Origin: Prolixibacteraceae bacterium JC049
GTDB lineage: Bacteria > Bacteroidota > Bacteroidia > Bacteroidales > Prolixibacteraceae
Length of the DNA: 64,000 bases
Direction of reading: 5' to 3'
Assembly (NCBI GenBank): GCA_023369685.1
Contig: SACZ01000002.1
Location: 620,001 to 684,000, forward strand
Of the stretch, positions 37,901 through 45,680 are shown one piece after another. The position numbers were made by a program, and so were the translations under genes. The notes below the pieces were generated by a model. That model was not told the origin of the DNA and did not search any database. It saw nothing but the letters and a program-made list of their open reading frames with translations. How positions within the stretch are numbered: the first letter of the stretch is position 1; each line of letters opens with the position of its first letter.

Positions 37901-38424
37901 CCGACACCGGAGATGTTGTGTTTATGGGTGATGCTGCTCCTCATTACAATTTCGGTATAAATATGGGGCTTCAATTCCGCAACTTCGATTTCAGTGCATT
38001 CTTCCAGGGAGTTCTTAAACAAAAGATCCAGCGTGGTGGATATATGAACTATCCATTTAGTCGCATTTGGACCAACCAAACTACTGCATATATCGGTAAA
38101 ACATGGACAGAGTCGAATACTGGTGCTGAGTTCCCAAGAATGACTGCCAATGGGCGCAGAGCCAGCTGGAACTATGCAAACAACGACTTTATGCTTCAGA
38201 ATAACCGATACATCAGATTGAAATCATTGGTTATTGGTTATACGCTTAAAGATCTACAGATAGCAAAATACAAACTGGACAAATTCCGAATTTTCTTCTC
38301 AGGAAATGATCTATTCGAGTTTACCAGCATTAAAGATGGATTTGATCCGGAATTTGGCGAAAGCTCAAACAACTCATACCCATTCACTCGTACATGGTCA
38401 CTGGGAGTTAATGTTGCATTTTAA
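34972..38424 (+). CDS. SusC-like TonB-dependent receptor with STN signalling domain
   Basis: A 1150-residue outer-membrane importer. After an N-terminal signal region (about 1-43, ending SGFAQ) comes an STN domain (about 45-115, TLQQVFTNIEEQSDYVFFYK) that contacts the FecR protein. A carboxypeptidase-like regulatory domain (about 128-200, GKVTDKSGESLPGVSVVIKG) precedes the plug (EVVAVGYGVQKKATLTGSI, FQIRGATSVNGGKPLIVIDG) and a 22-strand barrel ending in LGVNVAF. SusC proteins pull oligosaccharides through the outer membrane with a SusD lid, which is the next gene, 18 bp away. The STN domain identifies the sigma/anti-sigma-coupled subtype. Confidence 0.97.
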   Translation: MKKLVKWRLLQSEEMRKTILVMRLTCIFMLLGLLKLSASGFAQHAKLNMNLKNATLQQVFTNIEEQSDYVFFYKIDQVELKRNVDYRCENREINQILNDLFIDSNLTYKVVDNHIVLFSKATNSGQQNKKVVVGKVTDKSGESLPGVSVVIKGTTIGITTDIDGKYSLTIPANANVLQFSFVGMKTQEVKIDGQTSINIVLTEDAIGIEEVVAVGYGVQKKATLTGSIETVSSDVFEDKAVTNPALALQGQSPGLVVTRSSSRPGRESLNFQIRGATSVNGGKPLIVIDGTPAINSETFYNMNPDDIQSISVLKDGSASIYGSRAANGVILVTTKKGKGKMKIELSSNLRINSIGIRPPTPSMQDYATVWLEAAEQDGVNANYWGWKSKENLQRMQAGEEGIYNTLYWGDIFIGNYPRFDELYGTSASNQHNVSISGSSQKSSYRISAGYAENVGSLQTAYDGKEQYNIRFNYDYDFTNWLKLETGVSYFSSHISSPSGGLGTTSGAYDPPFFPAKNPYGQWYANFNVAGNRNAIANTVDGGRENKKRDQIKLTFTTTLNLTKELSLKGTASFEKDFYDYQRYHINVPQYTWFGELSPESVNPNPSIRESKNTSFYKNLGGFLNYNKSIKDHTFSAMIGVTAELSTNKNLYGYRKGFEDFGVYDLNLGSQELLVEAKGGQSNWGLYSYVGRFNYNYKNRYLLELTGRRDGSSKFHHNYRYSNFGGFSLGWVITEEKFMEKYDFISFLKARGSYGEVGNQVGIGNHDYLSTMKFGTAVFGDAPAYQSTARINGLTSNQRSWERVEIASYGIDFRLLENKLYGSFDFFTKKNNGMLVKVNYPDLLGGDAPKSNSGVLETHGWEFSIGYKGKVGEVSYNISANLSDSENELIKMEGADSWKAGKVKTRQGYPINSWFMYKTNGYFENEDAVNAYYNNYTENNQGEVPSGTSSSERLRPGDTRKVDVDGNGYISAIGNGSTDTGDVVFMGDAAPHYNFGINMGLQFRNFDFSAFFQGVLKQKIQRGGYMNYPFSRIWTNQTTAYIGKTWTESNTGAEFPRMTANGRRASWNYANNDFMLQNNRYIRLKSLVIGYTLKDLQIAKYKLDKFRIFFSGNDLFEFTSIKDGFDPEFGESSNNSYPFTRTWSLGVNVAF

Positions 38425-38442
38425 TTTCTACAAAAATTAGAT

Positions 38443-40209
38443 ATGAAAAAGATTCTATATACAATTGGACTATCAGCAACAATGCTTTTTACCGCATGTG
38501 AGGCTGATTATCTCGATCTAGATCCACAAGATACTATTACTGAAGCAGCTTATTTTACAGAACCATCTCACTTTGAAGCTGCCGCCAACGATTTCTATAA
38601 CAAGATGGTTAGTTGGCGCGAGATTGATGGCAGTAGTCCATACGACTTTATGGACCTGGGTACCGATCTTACTGCCTATACACAAAGCTATGGTCGTGGT
38701 ATCTTAACCACTAGTAACGGAGATAAGTACTGGCGAAATTCATATAAATACATCCGGGCAAATAATATTTTGTTGCAAAAAGCCAGCGAGTACAAAGGAG
38801 ACAAAACAGATATTGCACAGTATGTTGCCGAAGCAAAATTCTTCAGAGCATGGCATCATTTTCTGTTATTACAACGTTTTGGCGGAGTGCCTATTGTTAC
38901 AACTGTTCTTGACTTAGAATCGCCAGAACTTCAAGGTAAACGCATGAGCCGATATCAGGTTATGGCACAAATAATTGCCGACCTGAACGATGCTATCGAA
39001 GCGCTTCCATTGGAACAAAATATACCAAGCAACAAGAAAGGACATATCAGTAAATGGGCTGCCATGTCATTCAAAGCAAGAGTTCTTCTTTTCGAAGCAA
39101 CATGGGAGAAATATGTTGGAACTTCAACCGATGGTGACGGCACAAGCACAGGAGCAGGTTCCGAAGCACACAATCCAGCCAATGTCAATACTTACTTAAC
39201 AGAAGCAGTTAAGCTGACAAAAGAGGTAATGGATAATGGCGGATACGAAATCTGGAATCATAACGATAAACTAAACAACGGAAGTTCGTATTTCCTTTTC
39301 TGTTTAGAAGATGCAGATTCTAACCCTGCTGGTTTGGATAAGTCGAGCAATAAAGAATTTATTCTTTACAACAAATACGATTACGACATTTACCAGGGAG
39401 GACAACAGATAAGTCATACCGTTCAAAGTCGTATGGCTGCATCTCGTAAGTTCATGGATATGTTCTTATGTACTGATGGTTTACCAATTAGTAAATCTCC
39501 TCTTTTTAAAGGATACGCTAAAGTTTCTCACGAATACCAGAACAGAGATTACCGTCAAGCTGCATATTTTGGAAAAATAAATAACGGTGAAATTCCATCT
39601 GACGGTTCTGTTCAACTAAAAGGAAGTAGAGCTTACGATGGGCGAAAGTTTAGAGCTTACAACTACGGCACATACCGTGCGGCTAGAACTGAGTCAGCCG
39701 ATTATGCTCAAATTCGCTTGGCCGAGGTATACCTGATTTATGCCGAAGCATTGATTGAGTTGAACAATGCAATTACTGACGAACAACTTAACGCTTCTGT
39801 TAATAAAATCCGCAACAGAGCAGGTATTGCCTCATTAACAAACGCTCTTGTTAACGACAATGGATTGGATATGCTTCAGGAAATACGTCGTGAAAGAACA
39901 ATTGAGCTATACGGAGAGAATAGTCGCTACAACGACCTAAAACGATGGGGCATTGCCGAATCAGAATTGAATCAGGACATCTGCAGTAGTGTTATCGAAG
40001 GATCGGAATTTGAAAATAATCCTGATTTATACACACCGAATGTATATCCATATGGAGAACTATCGGTTGAAACTGGAAAAGGAACATTAAGAGCACTTCT
40101 TATTGATCCTGCTGCCAATCGTGATTTTAAACGCATGCACTACTTGTATCCTATTCCTCTGGAGGAAATACAGCTGAATAATAGTCTAGTACAAAACCCT
40201 AACTATTAA
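38443..40209 (+). CDS. SusD/RagB-like glycan-binding lipoprotein
   Basis: A 588-residue surface lipoprotein (lipobox FTACEAD, Cys19). It has the SusD features: an N-terminal DPQDTITEAAYFTEPSHFEAAAND helix, tetratricopeptide-like helices (KYIRANNILLQKASEY, AEAKFFRAWHHFLLLQRFGGVPIV) and the C-terminal block RLAEVYLIYAEALIELN followed by RRERTIELYGENSRYNDLKRWG. It forms the lid of the adjacent SusC and binds the substrate before transport. The C-terminus LYPIPLEEIQLNNSLVQNPNY is typical of full-length family members. The ligand is unknown. Confidence 0.96.
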   Translation: MKKILYTIGLSATMLFTACEADYLDLDPQDTITEAAYFTEPSHFEAAANDFYNKMVSWREIDGSSPYDFMDLGTDLTAYTQSYGRGILTTSNGDKYWRNSYKYIRANNILLQKASEYKGDKTDIAQYVAEAKFFRAWHHFLLLQRFGGVPIVTTVLDLESPELQGKRMSRYQVMAQIIADLNDAIEALPLEQNIPSNKKGHISKWAAMSFKARVLLFEATWEKYVGTSTDGDGTSTGAGSEAHNPANVNTYLTEAVKLTKEVMDNGGYEIWNHNDKLNNGSSYFLFCLEDADSNPAGLDKSSNKEFILYNKYDYDIYQGGQQISHTVQSRMAASRKFMDMFLCTDGLPISKSPLFKGYAKVSHEYQNRDYRQAAYFGKINNGEIPSDGSVQLKGSRAYDGRKFRAYNYGTYRAARTESADYAQIRLAEVYLIYAEALIELNNAITDEQLNASVNKIRNRAGIASLTNALVNDNGLDMLQEIRRERTIELYGENSRYNDLKRWGIAESELNQDICSSVIEGSEFENNPDLYTPNVYPYGELSVETGKGTLRALLIDPAANRDFKRMHYLYPIPLEEIQLNNSLVQNPNY

Positions 40210-40240
40210 TCGATTTATTTCAGACTAAAAATTTAAACAA

Positions 40241-41833
40241 ATGAAACAGTTAAAATACACCTTATTATTCACGGCTTTCTGGATGCTGTTTTCATGTACC
40301 GACATGGAAAAAGAGTATGACGGCAAGCTATATGTATACCCAGATATTGAGGTAAATGACTTCACTCCTGAGGCGGGAAGACCTGGAACTTTAATCACCA
40401 TTAATGGTAAAAACTTTGGCGATCAGAAGAAAGCTGCATCAGTAAAATTCAATGGAGTTATTGCTGAAACAATTGAAAGCATTTCTGATGATAAAATTCT
40501 GGTTAAAGTACCTGAAGATGCTGGCATTGGTCCCATTACTGTAAAAGTTTGGACACATGAAAAAGATACAGAATCAGATTTCAATTATATGCCTGGAGCT
40601 AAGGTTGAATCACTTCAACCTAACAAGGGAAAACCTGGAGATAAAATAACAATTGTAGGTGAAAATTTCGGAACAGATGCAAACGAAGTGTCGATTACAT
40701 TTATGGAAAACCAGATTGCCGAGATTGTTTCTATTTCAGATACACAAATTGAAGTAATTGTTCCTGAAGACGGAATTACTGGTCCTTTAAGTATTCAGTT
40801 TGGTCCGCAAACAGTTGTTACTCCTATCTTTTCTTATCCATTGGTCGGACTAGATTTCCTTTTCGATATTGATGGTGATAACCAAGGATGGACAACCGGA
40901 CAAAACTCCACATCGGAAGTAAGTAACGGAAGATTAAATGTTACATTCGATCCAGCTCAGTTTAGTAGTTCAAAACGTAGAGCTGACCTAAAACTTAACG
41001 GTGGAGCAAAAGTTGCAGTGGGAAGCTTCCCAATTCTGGCAATTAAAATGAAAAAACCAGAAAGTTGTAATGTTATCCTAGATACCAACTTCGGAACCTA
41101 TGATGGAGGAAGAAATAACTGGACAGGTATCTTAGTTGGCGATGTATATTACTTCGACCTAACAGCCAAGCCATTTAAAAAGTCATCTGGTTCAACAATG
41201 CTTTCAACTACGGAACAAACCAAGTTTAGCACTTTCCAGATTAAAATGGCAGATATTACTTCTTCTGAAAAAGGATATTCTGTCGATTGGGTTCGCTCAT
41301 TCGAAAGTTTAGAATCGTTGAAACGTTACACTGCTTTGGAAACCGGCCAGTATATTTTTGAGTTCGATGATCCGAATGATATCCAGTGGCATGCAACTAA
41401 GAACTCTTCATATAAAGTAGAAGATGGAAAATTGAAAGTTGTTTTCGATTCTGCACAGTTCGCTTCTGGCAAAAAACGCCGTGCCGACTTACAATATGTT
41501 TCCGGAGGGCAATTGAATGGTCAACCTAAAGCTCCTTGGATTTACAGCAGAGACTATCCAATATTAGCCATCAAATACACAAAACCTAAGGGTGGTGTAT
41601 TGAAACCTGATATGACAGGGGGGGATCTTGGCAACAACTCGTATGAAAAAGATTTTGTCGATGACAACGTCTACTATTACGACCTATCCAAGCGCTTCTC
41701 AGAACAGGTTAAAGAACTATCGACTTTCCAGTTTAAAATCGCCGACATCACTTCTCCAGAAACGGGATATGATGTACACTGGGTACGCACATTCAAAAGC
41801 GTAGAAGATTTAAAACAATTTTTAGGAAAATAA
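40241..41833 (+). CDS. TIG-domain surface glycan-binding lipoprotein with two repeated C-terminal domains
   Basis: A 530-residue lipoprotein (LFSCTDM, Cys19). Residues about 35-115 and 118-195 are two IPT/TIG Ig-like domains (FTPEAGRPGTLITINGKNFG, LQPNKGKPGDKITIVGENFG). Two homologous domains of about 150 residues follow (about 205-355 and 365-525), of the DUF4979-like type. They share KRRADL, FPILAIK/YPILAIK, VYYFDL/VYYYDL, STFQIKMADITS/STFQFKIADITS and DWVRSFES/HWVRTFKS. This is the third surface gene, after susC and susD, where glycan-binding proteins are expected. It is probably non-enzymatic. Confidence 0.88.
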   Translation: MKQLKYTLLFTAFWMLFSCTDMEKEYDGKLYVYPDIEVNDFTPEAGRPGTLITINGKNFGDQKKAASVKFNGVIAETIESISDDKILVKVPEDAGIGPITVKVWTHEKDTESDFNYMPGAKVESLQPNKGKPGDKITIVGENFGTDANEVSITFMENQIAEIVSISDTQIEVIVPEDGITGPLSIQFGPQTVVTPIFSYPLVGLDFLFDIDGDNQGWTTGQNSTSEVSNGRLNVTFDPAQFSSSKRRADLKLNGGAKVAVGSFPILAIKMKKPESCNVILDTNFGTYDGGRNNWTGILVGDVYYFDLTAKPFKKSSGSTMLSTTEQTKFSTFQIKMADITSSEKGYSVDWVRSFESLESLKRYTALETGQYIFEFDDPNDIQWHATKNSSYKVEDGKLKVVFDSAQFASGKKRRADLQYVSGGQLNGQPKAPWIYSRDYPILAIKYTKPKGGVLKPDMTGGDLGNNSYEKDFVDDNVYYYDLSKRFSEQVKELSTFQFKIADITSPETGYDVHWVRTFKSVEDLKQFLGK

Positions 41834-41849
41834 TAACGATGCTATAAAT

Positions 41850-41887
41850 GAGGTTGTAGCCTGCTTGGAATAAATGGCTACAACCTC
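41850..41887 (+). promoter_or_regulatory. Perfect 12-bp hairpin between binding-protein and lyase genes
   Basis: GAGGTTGTAGCC at 41850-41861 pairs exactly with GGCTACAACCTC at 41876-41887 across a 14-nt loop. No T run follows. It splits the surface-protein genes from the enzyme genes and probably affects mRNA stability or processing. It overlaps the artefactual upstream extension of the lyase frame. Confidence 0.7.
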
Positions 41888-41909
41888 TATAATCACAAAC
41901 TACAATACG

Positions 41910-43163
41910 ATGAGACATTTACAACTACTATTTTTCATTTCAATAGTAATCGGACTTTGCAACTGTGGCTCTAGCAACGAGCCTACTCCTCCTGTTGATC
42001 CTCCCATTGACAAACCAACAGAAACCGACGATATTAAAACAGATCCCAATAAAACATTTATTCATCCTGGGATGCTACACGGCGATGAAGACTTTTTACA
42101 CATCAAAGCAAAAGTAGATGCCAAACAAGAACCATGGCTATCAGGCTGGAACAAGCTAATTAACAACAGTCATACTTCTAAAAACTACAAGCCCAATCCG
42201 GTTGAAACACTTATTAGAGCCGGTAATGCTTCAAAATGGAACAACAACTTTAATCGCGCATTTCACGATGCTGCTGCGGCATATCAACAAGCTTTATGCT
42301 GGAAAATTACTGGCGATGAAGCATACGCTACAAAGGCAGTTGAGATTCTAAATGCCTGGGGCAAAACATGCAAAAAAATCGATGGTGACTCAGATAGATA
42401 TTTAGGCGCAGGACTATATGGGTACCAGTTTGCCAATGCAGCAGAAATTATGCGAGATTACAAAGGCTGGAATGCGGAAGATTTCACTCAGTTTAAAAAC
42501 ATGATGCTAACCGTATTCTATCCCAAAAATAAAGACTTCCTTGATCGACACAACAACGCCTGTATTACTCACTACTGGGCCAACTGGGATCTATGCAATA
42601 TAGCTTCTGCAATGGCTATTGGTATACTTGCCGACGATGCTTCAAAATACAATTACGCCATTGACTATTTGATGAAAGGTAAAGGGAATGGTAGAATGAA
42701 AACTGCAATATACCATGTTCATGAAGGACACCTGGGGCAAATGCAGGAAAGTGGTCGAGATCAAAATCACACCCTTCTGTGCATTGGGTTGTTGGGAACC
42801 ATTTGCGAAATGGCATGGCATCAAGGAGATGACTTATATGGCTACGACAACAACCGTTTATTAGCTGGTGCTGAGTATGCAGCAAGATACAATTTTGCCA
42901 ATCTTCCTGTACCATTCAAGCACTACAACAATTGCGATAATGTTAACCATACTGAAGTTAGAGAAAAAGGAAGAGGAGAACACCGACCTATCTGGCAAAT
43001 GATATATAACCACTATGTAGTTCGAAAAGGAATTCAAGCTCCATACACCAAACTCGCAGTAAGAGTAAATCACCCTGAAGGAGGAGGAGGTAACTATAAT
43101 CCAAACAGTGGAGGATACGACTCTTTAGGTTTTGGAACTTTATTATACAACAGTCAAGACTAA
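41910..43163 (+). CDS. Alginate-lyase-superfamily polysaccharide lyase, lipoprotein
   Basis: About 417 residues from ATG 41910, which gives a lipoprotein signal (MRHLQLLFFISIVIGLCNC); the frame extends 12 codons into the hairpin. The (alpha/alpha) toroid is of the alginate lyase superfamily, closest in my judgement to PL38-like enzymes. Motifs are FIHPGMLHGDED near the start, ACITHYWANWDLCNIASAMA (Asn and aromatic residues of the active site), and the strongly conserved MQESGRDQNHT. Beta-elimination on a uronate polymer would produce unsaturated ends for the GH88 enzyme two genes downstream. A paralogue follows. Mannuronan, glucuronan or other uronate substrates are possible. Confidence 0.82.
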   Translation: MRHLQLLFFISIVIGLCNCGSSNEPTPPVDPPIDKPTETDDIKTDPNKTFIHPGMLHGDEDFLHIKAKVDAKQEPWLSGWNKLINNSHTSKNYKPNPVETLIRAGNASKWNNNFNRAFHDAAAAYQQALCWKITGDEAYATKAVEILNAWGKTCKKIDGDSDRYLGAGLYGYQFANAAEIMRDYKGWNAEDFTQFKNMMLTVFYPKNKDFLDRHNNACITHYWANWDLCNIASAMAIGILADDASKYNYAIDYLMKGKGNGRMKTAIYHVHEGHLGQMQESGRDQNHTLLCIGLLGTICEMAWHQGDDLYGYDNNRLLAGAEYAARYNFANLPVPFKHYNNCDNVNHTEVREKGRGEHRPIWQMIYNHYVVRKGIQAPYTKLAVRVNHPEGGGGNYNPNSGGYDSLGFGTLLYNSQD

Positions 43164-43177
43164 ATAACTTTACAACT

Positions 43178-43208
43178 ATGCAGATCACAGTTCATTTGTG
43201 GTCTGCAT
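43178..43208 (+). promoter_or_regulatory. 11-bp hairpin after the first lyase gene
   Basis: ATGCAGATCAC at 43178-43188 and GTGGTCTGCAT at 43198-43208 pair with one U-G, with a 9-nt loop. No T run follows. The remaining 170 bp before the second lyase shows no gene and no TAnnTTTG box. Confidence 0.6.
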
Positions 43209-43378
43209 TATAAAATTCGTTTCATTCAGAATAGATCTCAACACATCTGATTACTAGATACGTTAAACTCAATTTTTACACAATCTTTACACTAGTTATT
43301 AATAGTATCTATTCTTTTTCTCCCAATAAAACACTTGTTTTCACTTCTATTTCCCCTTGAAACTTATCACACGTAAAT

Positions 43379-44485
43379 ATGAACAGCAAACTGAAAAGTA
43401 TTCTAATACCAGCTATTCTGTTACTGTTTTGTGTTGAAACTTTTGCACAAAACAAGTTTATCCACCCTGGTATGCTTCATTCTAAAAAGGAGCTAGAGTG
43501 GGTGAAGAAAAAAATTCAAATTCACAACTCAATTTGGGACAAAGAGTGGCAGCAGCTTCAAGCAAGTAAATGTGCTCAACTTTCATGGGAAATGAGTCCT
43601 TCTGAAATTATTAAGCGTGGCCCATACAACAAGCCCGATATCGGTGCCAGTGGCTTCATGGTCGATGGTCGCGCTGCCTACACAATGAGTATTCAATGGT
43701 ACATGACTAATGATAAACGCTACGCCCAAAAAGCCATTGAGATAATAAACGGTTGGTCACATCAACTAAAGGAAGTAAAAGGACACGATGCAAAACTTTT
43801 AGTTGGAATGACAGGAATCAAGTTTCTAAATGCTGCTGAGATCATTAAGCACACCTCCAATCTGTGGAAGGATAAAGATCAAAAAGCATTCGAGAAGATG
43901 GTTCGAAACATTTGGTATCCTGTAATCAAAGATTTCTATCCTACAGCAAATGGCAACTGGGATGCATCCATGATTCAAACCATGCTATGTATGGGAGTTT
44001 TTCTAGAAGACACCACGATCTTCAATCAAGCCAAAGATTATTTCCTAAAAGGCAAAGGAAATGGCGCAATTGGGAATTATTTCAACCACTTTGGGCAATG
44101 TCAAGAAAGCGGAAGAGATCAGGCACATACCCAAATGGGGCTAGCCTATTTAGCTAATTCATGCGAGGTGGCCTGGAATCAAGGAATTGACCTTTATCAA
44201 GCATTGCGCAATCGATTGCTAGTAGGATTTGAATATACTGCTAAATACAACTTGGGACACGAAGTAAACTACCTCCCATATAAAAGTTACAAAGGTCGAT
44301 ATCATTACAAAAAGATCTCGAAGCGAGGCAAATTCGGGCCAATATACGAACAGCTGTATAAGCATTACACTCATCGAATGAAGCTCTCAATGCCTTATTG
44401 CCAAAAGGTAATAGAGACTAAAAAGCCAGAAAGAGCAGCTAAAGCTCATATTTCATGGGGAACTCTAATGAATCGCGTAAACTAA
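43379..44485 (+). CDS. Alginate-lyase-superfamily polysaccharide lyase, secreted paralogue
   Basis: A 368-residue protein with a Sec signal peptide (1-24, ending TFAQ) and no lipobox, so it is probably periplasmic. It is paralogous to the preceding lipoprotein lyase: KFIHPGMLHSKKEL, GNWDASMIQTMLCMGVF (Asn/Trp region), FGQCQESGRDQAHTQMG and a common C-terminal YEQLYKHY. The different cell addresses suggest a surface endo-acting and a periplasmic enzyme acting in series. It lacks the roughly 40 residues between signal and first motif seen in the other copy. Substrate as for the partner, unresolved. Confidence 0.82.
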   Translation: MNSKLKSILIPAILLLFCVETFAQNKFIHPGMLHSKKELEWVKKKIQIHNSIWDKEWQQLQASKCAQLSWEMSPSEIIKRGPYNKPDIGASGFMVDGRAAYTMSIQWYMTNDKRYAQKAIEIINGWSHQLKEVKGHDAKLLVGMTGIKFLNAAEIIKHTSNLWKDKDQKAFEKMVRNIWYPVIKDFYPTANGNWDASMIQTMLCMGVFLEDTTIFNQAKDYFLKGKGNGAIGNYFNHFGQCQESGRDQAHTQMGLAYLANSCEVAWNQGIDLYQALRNRLLVGFEYTAKYNLGHEVNYLPYKSYKGRYHYKKISKRGKFGPIYEQLYKHYTHRMKLSMPYCQKVIETKKPERAAKAHISWGTLMNRVN

Positions 44486-44500
44486 TTCAACAATAAACAG

Positions 44501-45673
44501 ATGAAAACAAAATCCATTTTATTACTATCAATATTCGCTCTATTATGGAGTTGTAAGTCTCATCAGGTTGATGTGGACAAACAACTTGAGTACTGCGTTA
44601 GCAAAATTCAGAACGAGGTTGCCAAAGCCCACAACTACAAGAAATTTCCAAGAACCATTGAGCATGGTCAAACCGAATGGAAAACTAAAAGTGCGCACGA
44701 CTGGACAAGCGGATTTTACCCTGGGATACTCTGGAATGCATACATTGTTTCTAAAGATGAAAACATAAAGAAGGCTGCTGAAGGATATTGCAAAGCTCAA
44801 TCTGTCATTTTAGATCGATCGCCACGAAATCACGACTTGGGATTTATGATTTTCAATAGTCACATCAATGCTTATAAAATTACAGGCGACGAGTATTATA
44901 AAAACATCATGTTGGAAACAGCCGATAGTTTGGCTTCGCTATACAACCCGAAAGTAGGAACCATCTGTTCGTGGCCATACATCAAAAAAGAAGGGTGGGA
45001 GCACAACACCATCATCGACAATATGATTAACCTGGAGTTGATGTTCTGGGCAGCAAAAAACGGTCCGAATAAAGCACTAAAAGATATTGCAATTAGTCAT
45101 GCACGCAAGTCGGCTAAATACTTAATTCGTCCCGACTTTACAACTTACCATGTAACGTTATACGATACACTTACCGGGCAATTCATTAAAGGAGTTACTC
45201 ATCAGGGATATGCCGACAATTCGATGTGGGCACGTGGCCAAGGATGGGGAGTTTACGGCTTTACAATGGCATACCGCGAAACAGGAATGAAAGAGTTTCT
45301 TCGCACTGCTGAAAAACTGGCCGATGTATTTCTAAAAAATCTCCCAGAAGATGGAATCCCTTACTGGGACTTCAATGCTCCTGATATTCCAAACGCTCCT
45401 AAAGATGCTTCTGCAGCCGCTCTTGTGGCATCCGGGCTAATTGAACTGTCTCAATTCACAGAACAAGAAGAAAATAAAAGCCGATACTTAAGTGAAGCAA
45501 AGAAGCTGTTAACCATACTATCAACCAATAACTATTTGAGTAACGACAAGGATGCTTCATTCTTGCAGCACTCAACCGGTCATAAACCAAAAGAATCGGA
45601 AGTAGATGTTCCAATAGTTTATGCCGATTACTACTATCTGGAAGCACTAATAAGATTGAAGGGAATAAAATAA
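44501..45673 (+). CDS. GH88 unsaturated glucuronyl hydrolase, lipoprotein
   Basis: A 390-residue (alpha/alpha)6-barrel enzyme with a lipobox (LLWSCKSH, Cys18). GH88 hydrates the C4-C5 double bond left by polysaccharide lyases and so releases the unsaturated uronate. Two catalytic aspartates are visible in HDWTSGFYPG (about residue 66) and NHDLGFMIFNSHINAY (about residue 108); the NSMWARGQGWGVYGF segment is also family-typical. Its position 16 bp after the second lyase and directly before GH3 supports a lyase-to-GH88 sequence of action. Acceptor specificity is unknown. Confidence 0.93.
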   Translation: MKTKSILLLSIFALLWSCKSHQVDVDKQLEYCVSKIQNEVAKAHNYKKFPRTIEHGQTEWKTKSAHDWTSGFYPGILWNAYIVSKDENIKKAAEGYCKAQSVILDRSPRNHDLGFMIFNSHINAYKITGDEYYKNIMLETADSLASLYNPKVGTICSWPYIKKEGWEHNTIIDNMINLELMFWAAKNGPNKALKDIAISHARKSAKYLIRPDFTTYHVTLYDTLTGQFIKGVTHQGYADNSMWARGQGWGVYGFTMAYRETGMKEFLRTAEKLADVFLKNLPEDGIPYWDFNAPDIPNAPKDASAAALVASGLIELSQFTEQEENKSRYLSEAKKLLTILSTNNYLSNDKDASFLQHSTGHKPKESEVDVPIVYADYYYLEALIRLKGIK

Positions 45674-45680
45674 TTTGAAG

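Noticed and set aside
45675-45680. TTG start for the GH3 gene
   Set aside because: It adds two codons before the ATG without a reason; the signal peptide begins naturally at 45681.
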